NCBI RefSeq assembly: GCF_014633365.1
Contig: NW_026267104.1
Location: 744,001-808,000, forward strand
Length of the DNA stretch: 64,000 bases
Source: Diospyros lotus
Lineage: Eukaryota; Streptophyta; Magnoliopsida; Ericales; Ebenaceae
Direction of reading: 5' to 3'
A program made the position numbers and the translations under genes. Positions 46,938 to 57,545 of the stretch are shown piece by piece. Below the pieces are notes generated by a model, which was not told the DNA's origin, did not search any database, and saw only the letters and a program-made list of their open reading frames with translations. Positions within the stretch are counted from its first letter, which is position 1; each line of letters opens with the position of its first letter.

Positions 46938-49900
46938 ATGACATCAACCCGATTTGAAATCAGTACATTCGATGGTAAAAGCGATTTTGGTAGTTGGAAA
47001 AAGAAGATAAGAGTCCTACTCTCTCATCACAAAGTGCTTATCGCACTTGAGCCCGACAACAGAAAATGGTCGGCAGATCAGTTGGCTAGAACTGATGAGG
47101 TAAGGGAAGAAGCATATAATCTTATTTTCTTACATCTTGGTGATAGTGTTATTTGTAAAAGTAGATGGCATAAATACCCCTATTGAACTGTGGAACAAAC
47201 TTGAATCATTATATTATGTATTGTTTGCTCCTAATTTAGATTATTTAAAGAGTATGTTATTCAACTTTAAAATGAATGTTTCTAAATCTATGGATGAAAA
47301 CATAGATGAGTTTACCAAACTTACTTTATTGTTAAGAGGAACAGATCAAGCCCTGGGTGATACCAGTGAGGCTATGATCATTTTAAACTCATTACATGAT
47401 TAATATAATGTAGTTAAGCATACTCTTCAATATACTGGAATTGTACCTAGTCTAGACTTGGTTATATCTAGAATCAAAGCTAGGGAGCTAGAGTTAAATG
47501 CATCTAAAAAACCTGCTAATAACTTATTTGTGAAAGGTAAGTTTGAAAAGAAAAACAACACGGGAAATGGAAATCAATCTGGGGGTTTTGGGAATAAGGG
47601 TAAAAACAAGGAAAAGAACGGCAAACAAAAACCTAAGTGGAAGTGCTATCATTGTGGTAAAGAGAGACATATTAAAAAATATTGCTATGATCTTTTAAGG
47701 AAACAGAAACAAGAGGGTAATGTAACCATAGCTGCCAATAACAACACTTTAGCTGAAGTTCTTACTGTTTCTATCTTCTGATGAATCTGTTACTAATGAG
47801 TGGATAATGGACTCTGGATGTTCATTCCATATGTGTCCTAACATTGCATGGTTTCAAAACTTTAGTAATAAAGAATCTGGCACTGTGTATATGGGTAACA
47901 ACCAATCATGTAATGTGAAAGGAATAGGTGACATAACCTTTAAAATGCATGATAACAAAGTCAAAATGCTCACTAATGTTAGATATGTGCCTAGATTGAA
48001 ACGAAATTTAATTTCTCTTGGTACTCTTGATGAGTTAGGCCATTCTTATACTGAAAATGGTTTTATGCATGTTTTTAAAAACAATGACCTAATTCTGATT
48101 GGTACTAAAAGGCAAGGTTTATATGTGTTAAATAGTTGTTCTCTTTCCCCTGTTTCTACTGCATGCATAGTTAAAGCTGATATGACAAATCTCTGGCATT
48201 TGAGACTTTGTCACATGAGCCAGAAAGGTCTGCAAGCACTAACATCTCAAGGATACCTTGATTCAATGACTACAAAGTCCCTAAACTTTTGTGAGCCTTG
48301 TACTCTGGGCAAGCAACACAGGTTGAGTTTTCATAAAGGAACTCACCTGGCAAAGGCATGCCTAGAGTATTTACATGCAAACCTATGGGGTCCCTCTCAA
48401 ACACCAACTCTTGATGGCAACATATATTTCTTATCCATTGTTGATGACTTTACTAGAAAAGTGTGGGTGTTCCCTCTTAGGACTAAAGACCAAACATTAG
48501 AAAAATTTTAAATATGGAAGGCCTTAGTCGAAAACCAAACTGATAAAAGGGTTAAATTTTTAAGAACAAACAATAGATTAGAATTCTGTAATAGAGATTT
48601 TGATGAATTCTGCAACTCACAAGGCATTACTAGGCACGAGACTGTTAGGAACACACCCCAACAAAATGGGGTTGCTGAAAGAATGAATAGGACTCTTCTA
48701 GAAAAGGTTAGATGTTTATTGTTCACAGCCGGTATGCCTAAAACATTTTGGGAAAAAGCCCTCTCCACTGCTGCCTACCGGATAAACAGAAGCCCCTCCA
48801 TTGTTTTAAATTTAATGTACCTTAAAGAAAAATGGTTAGGCAAAAAAATGAACTTAAATCACTTAAAAGTCTTTGGGTGTTAAGCCTATATTCACCAATC
48901 TATGGGAAAATTAGACCCTAAGTCCTCAAAGTGTGTCTTTGTAGGGTACCAAGATGGAAGTAAAGGCTATAGGTTATGGGATAAGAATTCTGGAGGAGTC
49001 AAAATAATCATAAGCAGGGATGTTATATTTAATGAAAATGTTTTCCCTTGCAGATTAGAAAATTTAGAAATAGACCCACTTTCATATTAGAAAATGTTTT
49101 CCCAGAAGATTTTGTGATAACCAGTAATACCCACTTTCAGGTGGAGCATCCAGCAGGTATACCTGACCTGCCAGCTGCCCCAATCCTTGATAATCCTAGC
49201 CCAGATAATGATTCATCATCTGATCATGATAGTGATCATGAGGAGACAACTGATATCCCTGAGACTGAGGTGGAGCATCATAACTCTCCTTAGCAAAACT
49301 TACGGGATTATCAGTTAACTCGTGATAGGAGCAGAAGGTCAATAAGACCATTTGCTAGATATGCATATTCAGACCTTGTTTATTGTGCTTTAGTGGTAGG
49401 AATAGAATTGAGAGGCAGTGAGCCTTCCTGTTACGAGGAGGTTGTCAGCTCTCAAGACTACTCAAAATGGCAGTGTGCTATGGAGGAAGAAATGGCCTCT
49501 TTAATAACCAACAACACCTGAGAATTGGTCCCAATACCTCAGAAACAAAAGTTGGTGAAATGTAAATGGCTGTTCAAAATTAAAGAAGGTATGTTACCCA
49601 CTAATCCCTTAAGATTTAAAGCTAGATTAGTAGCTAAACGGTTTACTCAGAGAGAGGGCATTGATTATACTGAGATATTTTCTCCTGTTGTTAAATTTAA
49701 AACCATTCGTATGATGCTTGCCATAGTTGTTTAGTATGACTTAGAACTAGAACAACTTGATGTTAAGATAGCTTCTTGTATGGAGATTTAGAATAACTTA
49801 TTTATATGGAATAGCCTGTTGGTTATGTTAATAAAAATCATCCTGATTATGTTTGTTTGTTAAAAAAGTCTTTGTATGGTCTAAAGTAATCCCCAAGACA

Positions 49901-50973
49901 ATGGTACAAGAAATTTGATAATTTTATAACTGAAATTGGCTTTGTTAGGAGTAAATATGACAATTGTCTTTACTTTATTCTCTCAGATATCCCTGTATAT
50001 TTGTTGTTGTATGTTGATGACATTTTGTTGATTATCAAATCTAAGTCAAAGATAAATGAATTAAAATCAATGTTGAATACAAACTTTGATATGAAAGACT
50101 TAGGTTCTGCTAGGAAGGTCTTAGGGATGGTAATTGAGAGAAATAGAAGTAAAAATTGTTTAAAAATTCACCAACATGACTATTTACTAAAGGTTGTGCA
50201 AAAATTTGGTATGTCAAATTGCAAACCAGTGAATACACCTTTACAAGGTCACTTTATCTTGTCTAAATCCCAATGCCCATCATCAGATTCTGAAAACGAA
50301 AACTATTCCTTATGCTAATATAATTGAAACCATCATATATTCTATGATTAATACCAGGCCAGACCTAGCATTTTCAATTTCTTTGCTTAGCAGATTTATG
50401 TCTAACCCTAAGAAATCTCATTGGGAAGCCTTAAAATTTTTGTTAAGATATATTAATGGCTCTTTGAATGTTGGTTTAAATTACATGAAAAGATCTGATG
50501 CACTTGATTTGGTAGGGTTTGTAGATTCTGACTTTGCAGGAGACCAAGATTCAAGAAAATTCACTACAGCCTATTACTTTACCCTAAGTGGTAATTGTAG
50601 CAGCTAGAAGTCATAGTTGCAGGCTCTGGTTGCACTGTCTTCCACGGAGGCAAAATATGTGGTTGTCACTGATGCTTTCAAAGAAGTCATTTGGCTTCGG
50701 GGTTTGCTGAAAGAAATCCATATGTTACAAGGTAAAGTTGTAGTGTTTTCTAATAGTCAGAGTGCCATTCATTTGTGTAAAAATTCAGTATTCCATGAAA
50801 GAACCAAACATGTATATGTTAAATATCACTATGTAAGGGATCAGGTGGCAAATGGCACTGTGATAATCAAGAAAGTTCCCACAGAAGATAACCCAGCCGA
50901 TATGGGAACCAAGACAGTGACTAGAGCTAAGTTCAAACATTGTTTGGACTTGCTGCATGTCAAAGTTGGTTGA
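46938..50973 (+). pseudogene. Copia B gag-pol polyprotein, broken
   Basis: gag starts at ATG 46938 (MTSTRFEISTFDGKSDFGSW), shifts frame near 47160, and carries the CCHC knuckle CYHCGKERHIKKYC near 47650. Protease MDSGCSFHMCPN (about 47807) keeps its active-site DSG. Integrase follows (LWHLRLCHMSQKGLQAL, SIVDDFTRKVWVFPL, NRTLLEKVRCLLFTAGMPK), then reverse transcriptase ([22 protein letters not shown] near 50001) and RNase H (RPDLAFSISLLSRFM, LSSTEAKYVVV, NSQSAIHLCKN), ending at 50973. At least ten stops or shifts interrupt it, so the element is dead although its LTRs are well preserved. Confidence 0.9.
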
Positions 50974-51070
50974 AGGAGCAACCAACAAGAGCAATGATGG
51001 AGGGGATTGTAGCATGCTACACTAATTTTGGCTATGATGCCTCAAGTTGTTGAAGCTTCAAGGTGGAGAT

Positions 51071-51751
51071 TGTTGGCATTATGTGTGAAGCTCCAATCCA
51101 GTTTCATTTTGGGCCAAGGGGTGGACGGCCTTTTGGCAACTGCCCATGGGCCTACCCAAAACGGCAGCGTTTTGGAAACCCATGGGCTAGAGGGCCAAAA
51201 CGGCAACCCCCCTTGTCGTTTCATGTTGTTGGCGCCCTGTTGCCCTTTTGTCTTCGATCGATCTCATCCCAGCTGTTGCATCGCCTATTTATCTCTGCTC
51301 GCTCCTCGAGATTTGAACAACGCAGCCTCCTATGCCTTATCAGATTGGGTTTTGTTTCATTCTCGATATTTTTGTTGTATTAGCTCTGTGTAGGGTTTTT
51401 CGTTTTCTCTCTGGTGTCTAGGGTTCTTTGCCTCTAATCTTTGTCTGTGATTATAGGATTTGGTTGTAGAGGGTATTTTGTTCTTGTACAGAGTGTCGAG
51501 ATGGTGATGTATTTGTGAAGGCTATAACCATTTCCGATTAGTGCAGTGAGCTCTCCTCATCAGAGCTCAACATGGATGTAGCCCTCATTAACGGGTGAAC
51601 CACAGTAAAATCGCTTGTGTTCTTTGCTTTGATCTTGCTTTACTTTTCTGCATATGATTTTTTGGTTGTGTCTATCGAATGATTTGTGCATGAGTTCGGT
51701 CTGTTTATTTTCAAAGGGTTGAGAAGGGTAGAGCTTCGTCTCTTCCCAACA
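51071..51751 (+). repeat. 3' LTR of copia B
   Basis: 681 bp, pairs with 46069-46737. It has a short extra stretch (about 51155-51178) absent from the 5' LTR. Confidence 0.92.
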
Positions 51752-51756
51752 TAGGA

Positions 51757-52024
51757 GAAAATGAAAGAGACTAGACTAAGATGATTTGACCATGTGAGAA
51801 GGAGACCAAGAGACGCTCCTGTGAGGAGAGTTGATGAAATAGAACAATTAGTCAAAAAAAGATATAGAGACAGACCCAAGAAGACTTTTTGAGAGACATT
51901 AAAGTTTGATATGAAGTGTATGGGCCTAAATGAAGATATGACAACAGACAAAAATACATGGACATCTAGAATTCGTGTAACCGACCCCACATAGTGGGAT
52001 AAAAGCTAGATATGTTATTGTTGT
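51757..52024 (+). pseudogene. LINE ORF 3' end and tail
   Basis: Continues the LINE reading frame after copia B with RPRDAPVRRVDEIEQ, KKRYRDRPKKTF and NTWTSRIRVTDPT fragments, interrupted by stops, then ATGTTATTGTTGT tail sequence. This conserved C-terminal block is typical of plant RTE LINEs. Confidence 0.85.
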
Positions 52025-52076
52025 ACATTCTAAGACCCTCTTGAAAATTAAATGTTATCTTATGCAAATTCTAACA

Positions 52077-54480
52077 CAAGGTATTTTGAATCTTCTTCAG
52101 CTTACCTATAGATGGATCTACATGTCCTTCAAGGGTAGGTTCTGCCCACTAAGAGAATCCCCACATACCCTGCATCTCTATATCAGACTACGCAGAGGAA
52201 TGAATAATCATGGGAATCCAGAGTGTAATTCGTAGATACATTTCCATTTTTCCAGCTGAAAATTTTTTAACCTCTCATAAACCCCACATCTTATAAGTTC
52301 TGGCGATTTGCCCCTCTAATCCCAATCCCAAGATAAGCATCTCTCAGATGACAGCAAAAAGAAAAAGCAAATAATATTGCCACAGAGCTCATTTCCCAAT
52401 AGGGAAAAAGAATAAATACATATAGCCTCTGGTTGCCTGTTGGCAAAGGGACTATGGATCTACAGAAAACAACAAATAACAAACTTAGAAATACTGAAAT
52501 ACCATCTCTATTTCTTTTGGCCATCCATAGGTAAGGTATTAAATGGGAAAGAGAGAATAAGAATTAAAAGATACCTTGTAACCAGCAAAAATAAAAAAAT
52601 AAGAATCAATACACAAGTATGCATTTCCTACCACAGATCGTTATGATAAAGTACCATGCCCCAGCTAAAAAGCAAAAACTTCACAAATAACATTTCCGGG
52701 ACATCATATTTTGGTGTATAAATTGCCTACCAGAGATAACTAGATTAATGAAAACACCAAAAAATGGGAGTTCTAAATTTTCATAGCCCGCCCTTACCTA
52801 CTAAAAATAATCAGGATGGACGGGTCATGCTACTTCGTTTAACTTAATACTTTTACCTGTATAACAATCTGTTACAGTATACTAAAAACTAATGATGATG
52901 ACTGAATACTTCTTTTAACTTAATACTTCTATCTGTGTTATTATGACACTATAACACCGATAGAACAAAACATGAAAATTTTCTAAGTTGCAGGGCATGA
53001 AGCATCTAACGTGCGATGCAATATTTGATTCAAGAACAATAAAACTGCAATAATTAAGTTAAAAGAAATGCGTACCCAAGCTTAGTGGTCATAAAACAAT
53101 TCTATTCCATCAATCACCATCATCGTAACAAGCCTAAAATCCCATTAGGTTGGCTACAAGAGTTCTGTCCCTCAAATAACCTCTATCCATAGCCATTTTT
53201 TATGTAAAGCCATAATATCCCATATCCCATTAAAACATAAACCAACATATGGGCAGTAAGAGGCAGTTTTGCAAATTTTTATCTCGAAGCAGTAAGGCAT
53301 GAATTTTCACATTCTTCTTATTAAGCATGAACAGAAAAGCTTCTTTTTTTTTTTTCAAAAATTCTAGCTTTATGGTATTTCTCCTATTCATAGTCAGTCC
53401 CAAATTCAAATAAAAGAAAATGGGTTGTGTTAGGTAGTTAATAACTAGTGTAAAGACTGCCGAATCTTTTATCATGAATTCAATAAAAAATAGATAAGAG
53501 CCTTAAGAAAGATAACTAAAGAGCAGAATTCATGTAGCTAACCCACTAAAGGGATTAAGGTTTTTAACTTTGTCATAGAAAATTATCCATAAATGAAGGG
53601 TTGTAGAACTCTTAAAATATTGAGTGTTCAGGTAGAAAAGGATTTACAAGTATAAATGTTTTATTCTATTATTGGATTTCAAGTTATATTTTCAAACTTA
53701 CAATATATTTCTTATGTATTCAACCACATATGCATTGTCACCCAAGCATCCAAGACTAGAACATGAACAAAGGAAAATGATTGAACAGGTGCCAGGCGCT
53801 TGTGTGGATGTCTTGTGTTCAAAAAGGGTCACAACTAGTGTCCATATAGTGGTTATGAACACCATCAGATTTTGTGGATGTCTTGCATAATGTTGTTTTC
53901 AGCATAGTCCACTAGTTATGATTTTGCCTGTCCTGGATTAGACTTATCAAACCATTTACTGTAGGCTAAAAGTTTAAAATTATCAGATTTCCACTCCCTC
54001 CAATTTTGCCACTTTATGATAATTGTCATCCAAATCAATTATCCATGATGCTCTGTCTTGAAGTAATTAATAAATATAACAACCACAGTACCATCAAAAA
54101 CCAAAACCACAGCAATTAAAATTTCCTTCTTCGAGAACAGCATAATGTTTCTCTTGCTCAAACTTAAGAAATAAATCTAAAAGAATTGGAATATATATCC
54201 ATCTGCCTTCATATTCATATCATAAAGTGCCAAAATTGAAACATAACATTTTCTTTTAACTGAAAACAGGAACAAGATCTGGCACACTTTCACCTTACAA
54301 GCACAGGATACTTGGACAAGTTTCACATGTACAATGAAAAAAACCAATCCCAAAAAATATGCCAACAACCACAATCTAATCAAAACGAAAAAAAAAAAAA
54401 AAAAACAGATGATTTGAACGAAACAAATTTGTAAAGAAATACAAAATGTACCAAATCTACGGCAAAACTGACCTTTGATG
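52077..54480. repeat. Segment Z, right copy of the tandem-duplicated block
   Basis: Matches 29947-32546 in the same order and orientation and has a single copy of the 200-bp stretch duplicated in the left copy. It ends at GATGCAAAGT (about 54477-54487), where the left copy switches into segment X. It lies immediately beyond the AP-3 delta stop codon, so it is the native position of this sequence. No intact gene is recognised. Confidence 0.85.
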
Positions 54481-54556
54481 CAAAGTAGAATTATACAGGG
54501 GCAATGCTGTTCAAGTTTTCCAAGCTGTTAAGATATTTTGGTTCAGAGTTCTAATG

Positions 54557-57484
54557 CTATAGTAGAAAATCTGGGATTACTGGTGATTGTGCAACTACAT
54601 TGACAGCCCCATCTGCTCTTTGTCGAGCTTTATTCTTACTATGATGATGATGACTTCTCTGCTTATCTTTCTGGCCTTTTTCTTCACTTTCCTCAATGTT
54701 CTTGCCTCGACTTCTGTGTTTCCTCTCTTTTCCATGAGAATGATGTTTACTTTGCCTTGAACTAGGATTTGCAACCTCAGAATTGTTAGCATTACTGGAA
54801 CTTTCTTTTGATTCCAAAGTTTGAACAACACTTATCTTCTCCTTCCCTCTTTTCTTGATTGAAGAAGACTTATCAGATGGCTTGCCTCGTGATGAAGTGG
54901 GCATGTCTTCATTACCTAAAAGAACATCTCGCACAGCACCAGAGATCATATCATCTTTTAACTCAGTCTTCCTGGCTGCAGTACGTACTTCATCTCCTTC
55001 ATCCAACTTCACAACAACTGGTCTGGGCTTTGTTTGGTTGGGTTTTTTCTTTAAGACAAATGACTCCTCCGCAAGCTTGACAAGATCATTCACACTATCA
55101 TCATCCGTCAATTTAAGTTCATTTGCTGGTGGGTAGTCACCGGATATAGTTTCCTTTACATCTGATGGAAGATAATACAAGCCATGCCTCTTGCGGTGCT
55201 CAGCAAGCAGTGATGTGGACTCAGATGATGGTTCTGGTTCCTCTTCATTTTGCCCATTAAGGGGAGAAGTGCCGCCACTCCCCCCAAAATGAGGTTTCCC
55301 AAAGGAAAAGGAGTCCGTAGCAGGTAACCTTATATTGCCACAAATCTCTTCCAAGTCATTGAGATTTTCCTTGAGCACCAGTCCATCTGGAATGGGTACC
55401 CTATCTTGAGCACTGACCGAAATTGGACCAAGTTCCTCAGAAAAGGCACTGTGCATCAGTTGGACGACTTTAGACACTTTTAATTCTTCCACTACAAAAT
55501 TCTCTTCCTTTTGGATCAAAGGATCACAAAGTTCTTGATCTACCAACTCGATTAGACCAAGTACATTCCGTGCCCTCTCTTGTACTTCCACTTCATGGCT
55601 CCCTGCCAATGGGCGGAAAGCAGTTTTAACAAGATCCAGCAAGTGTCTAAACTGTTCTTTCTTCAAAGAAAATGATAAAGAACTTGGTCCAGGAGCAACC
55701 ACTGTATCCCCATCATTTTCAACAGGAGGATCTTCAAATGATTGACATAAACCCCTTGGATTGAAATCTCTATCCTGTTCAGATCCAGGAAGAGATTCCG
55801 ACAATGTTAAATTGGAACTCTCTAGACATTCCTCTTCAGAGATTGAATCCATTACTCCTGGCTCCAAATCATCAGCAGATGAAGAGGAAGAAGAAATAGA
55901 TTCCTTTGGGATGAGATAAGAACGTAGACAAAAGATTAATATCTTAAATGCAGACTGAATATATACAGCTTGGATAGACAGTGGCAAGAGACTAGTACGT
56001 GGCTGTAACAGCGCTTCCATAAGCTCAATTGGATTCTTTGAGAACTCAACATACTCTCCTGACGCCCAAGCAGCTGCAGATAATATCCTATGTAAGAAAG
56101 GGTTACCAAGCAATGCAGGGTCAATAAGTAGACCACGGCCAACACGAACTATCTCTGGTCTTACATCCTTCACTCTCATACCAATATCGATCAGCTGAGT
56201 CTCAATTTCTTCCCCCTTTTGGCAATGAGAGATTCTCGATATTTCCCCAAGGAGTGATACATACCAATCAAAATCAACAATAATTTCATAAACATTTTGA
56301 GAGCAAGTTGATAGTATTGACCCAAGAATCTCATTACAAAACTCTGGATCAGATTTCAGCGCATAATTAACCAAAACCCTACAGATTTCAGCCACATTAT
56401 GCTCAGACACCATTGCCATCATGAGATGCAAAGCTTCCAGCTTGACATTAGGATCAGTATCATTCACAGATTTAATCACTATATCCTTATTCTCCACCAC
56501 CGCCCACAAATGCCTAGGCGCAACTATTGAAAGAGCTTGTAATCCAAGACATTTAATGTTCGGATCATCATCAATCAAGAACTCCCTAACCTTCACAACA
56601 GCAAGCCTCACTGCAGATTCATAATCAGTCAAGCTAGTAACTATAGTTCGAATACACTCAAACGCCAATGACTTCGCCCCAGTCCTCTTCATATGCTCGC
56701 AAATTGGCTCCACAATCCTCTTTGCCAGCCTAGGCTCCAAAGGGGCCAACTTTGCAAATATCTTCAAAACCTTAATCAGCACCCAATTGTTCATCGAATC
56801 AACCAGAATTCTGTAGAACTCAGGCGCCAACGGGAGATACGATTTCGGCTCTCTAGCCGTAAGCTCGCAGAAAACACCCACGACTGCGGAAACTGTCTGC
56901 CAATCGGAACTCTCTAAGTTCTCAACCAAACGCTTGAAACAAACCCTGACTGAATCCGGATATTCCCCAAAAACCCTTAAAAGAGTAGCAATGGCTTTCT
57001 TACGAATAAACAGCTTGGAACTCGAGAGTAAGGTGAAGATTTCGGGGGTTAGATCGCGAGCCAAGTCGGGCGTGCAGATAAGAGAGAGGCACTGGAGGGC
57101 GAGGCTCACCTCGAAAGGGTTGGACGAGGAGAGGTCCTTGCGGAGCTGGTGCGTGAGGAGGAGGACGACGTCGGTGGCGGAGTGGAAGGAGAGGGCGGCG
57201 GCGAGGTATCCGATCTGCTTGTGGTGGAAACGGGAGGAGGCGGCGACCTCGACGGCGTGGAAGGCGGCCCAGGTGTCGTCGACGCCGTGGAGCGAACGGA
57301 GGTAGGTGAGTTTCTGGAGGGCGGTGGACTTGGTCTGGAGATCAGTCGACTTGATCTCGCGCCGGATCTCCTCCAGGGCCTTGGAGATGAAGGCCGGCTC
57401 GCAGACGAGTTGGAGCCGGTGGCCCTTGATCAGGTCCTCTAGGTTCCGCTGGAACAGCGAGTCCATGATCGATTGTCCCCCCAT
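54557..57484 (-). CDS. AP3D: AP-3 complex subunit delta
   Basis: One uninterrupted frame of 975 residues starting at ATG 57484 (MGGQSIMDSLFQRNLEDLIKG). An alternative ATG six codons on gives MDSLFQRNLEDL, the common start in the family. Residues about 30-580 form the adaptin N-terminal helical-repeat trunk (QTKSTALQKLTYLRSLHGVD, FHHKQIGYLAAALSF, KLFIRKKAIATLLRVF, IKCLGLQALSIVAPRHLW, VNDTDPNVKLEALHLM). A serine- and acid-rich hinge follows, then a lysine/histidine-rich tail (about 900-960). AP-3 delta is a large subunit of the AP-3 coat adaptor, sorting cargo from Golgi/endosomes to the vacuole. The Arabidopsis orthologue (PAT4) is also intronless. No truncation is seen; this is the best preserved long gene here. 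Confidence 0.95.
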   Translation of the reverse strand: MGGQSIMDSLFQRNLEDLIKGHRLQLVCEPAFISKALEEIRREIKSTDLQTKSTALQKLTYLRSLHGVDDTWAAFHAVEVAASSRFHHKQIGYLAAALSFHSATDVVLLLTHQLRKDLSSSNPFEVSLALQCLSLICTPDLARDLTPEIFTLLSSSKLFIRKKAIATLLRVFGEYPDSVRVCFKRLVENLESSDWQTVSAVVGVFCELTAREPKSYLPLAPEFYRILVDSMNNWVLIKVLKIFAKLAPLEPRLAKRIVEPICEHMKRTGAKSLAFECIRTIVTSLTDYESAVRLAVVKVREFLIDDDPNIKCLGLQALSIVAPRHLWAVVENKDIVIKSVNDTDPNVKLEALHLMMAMVSEHNVAEICRVLVNYALKSDPEFCNEILGSILSTCSQNVYEIIVDFDWYVSLLGEISRISHCQKGEEIETQLIDIGMRVKDVRPEIVRVGRGLLIDPALLGNPFLHRILSAAAWASGEYVEFSKNPIELMEALLQPRTSLLPLSIQAVYIQSAFKILIFCLRSYLIPKESISSSSSSADDLEPGVMDSISEEECLESSNLTLSESLPGSEQDRDFNPRGLCQSFEDPPVENDGDTVVAPGPSSLSFSLKKEQFRHLLDLVKTAFRPLAGSHEVEVQERARNVLGLIELVDQELCDPLIQKEENFVVEELKVSKVVQLMHSAFSEELGPISVSAQDRVPIPDGLVLKENLNDLEEICGNIRLPATDSFSFGKPHFGGSGGTSPLNGQNEEEPEPSSESTSLLAEHRKRHGLYYLPSDVKETISGDYPPANELKLTDDDSVNDLVKLAEESFVLKKKPNQTKPRPVVVKLDEGDEVRTAARKTELKDDMISGAVRDVLLGNEDMPTSSRGKPSDKSSSIKKRGKEKISVVQTLESKESSSNANNSEVANPSSRQSKHHSHGKERKHRSRGKNIEESEEKGQKDKQRSHHHHSKNKARQRADGAVNVVAQSPVIPDFLL

Positions 57485-57489
57485 TGATC

Positions 57490-57523
<34 letters not shown>

Positions 57524-57545
57524 CTCTCTCTCTCTCTCTCTCTCT
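57490..57545. repeat. Compound (CA)n-(CT)n microsatellite in the AP-3 delta leader
   Basis: CA repeats at about 57490-57518 followed by CT repeats at about 57524-57545, read as (AG)n(TG)n just above the AP-3 delta ATG, only a few bases from it. Confidence 0.9.

Larger units (their letters stand above)
46069..51751 (+). mobile_element. Ty1/copia element B, inserted in the LINE
   Basis: 5.68 kb. LTRs 46069-46737 and 51071-51751, both TGTTGGCATTATG...TCTTCCCAACA. Target duplication GAGGA (46064-46068) and TAGGA (51752-51756), one mismatch. The primer-binding site TGGTATCATAGCCC starts at 46739. The polypurine tract AAGGTGGAGAT ends at 51070. The LTRs remain very similar, differing by a short indel and scattered bases. 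It is the innermost element of the nest and so the youngest event there. Confidence 0.93.
43122..52024 (+). mobile_element. RTE-type LINE, itself split by copia B
   Basis: LINE sequence is 43122-46068 plus 51757-52024, about 3.2 kb in total, a full RTE length. A 17-bp target duplication (ACATTCTAAGACCCTCT, 43105-43121 and 52025-52041) flanks it. It ends in a short TTGTTGT-type tail without long poly-A, as in RTE elements. The start carries GGTCCCAAGCCCGGATAAAAG, typical of this family. The insertion site is inside the 5' LTR of copia A. Copia B (46069-51751) interrupts the last quarter of its ORF. Confidence 0.88.
33088..52076 (-). mobile_element. Ty1/copia element A with nested insertions
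   Basis: Minus-strand copia element. Its 5' LTR (right side) is 42589-43121 plus 52042-52076, split by a LINE. The 3' LTR (left side) is 33088-33485, lacking about 166 bp of its outer end. LTR termini are TGTTAGAATTTGC... and ...GGTCAACA. The primer-binding site TTTGGTATCAGAGCTTA (42571-42588, complement) matches initiator methionine tRNA. Insertions into A: hAT MITE 33662-33914, copia C 37855-42506, LINE 43122-52024. Without them A is roughly 5 kb, a normal copia size. The coding region is disrupted by stops and frameshifts. Confidence 0.88.
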
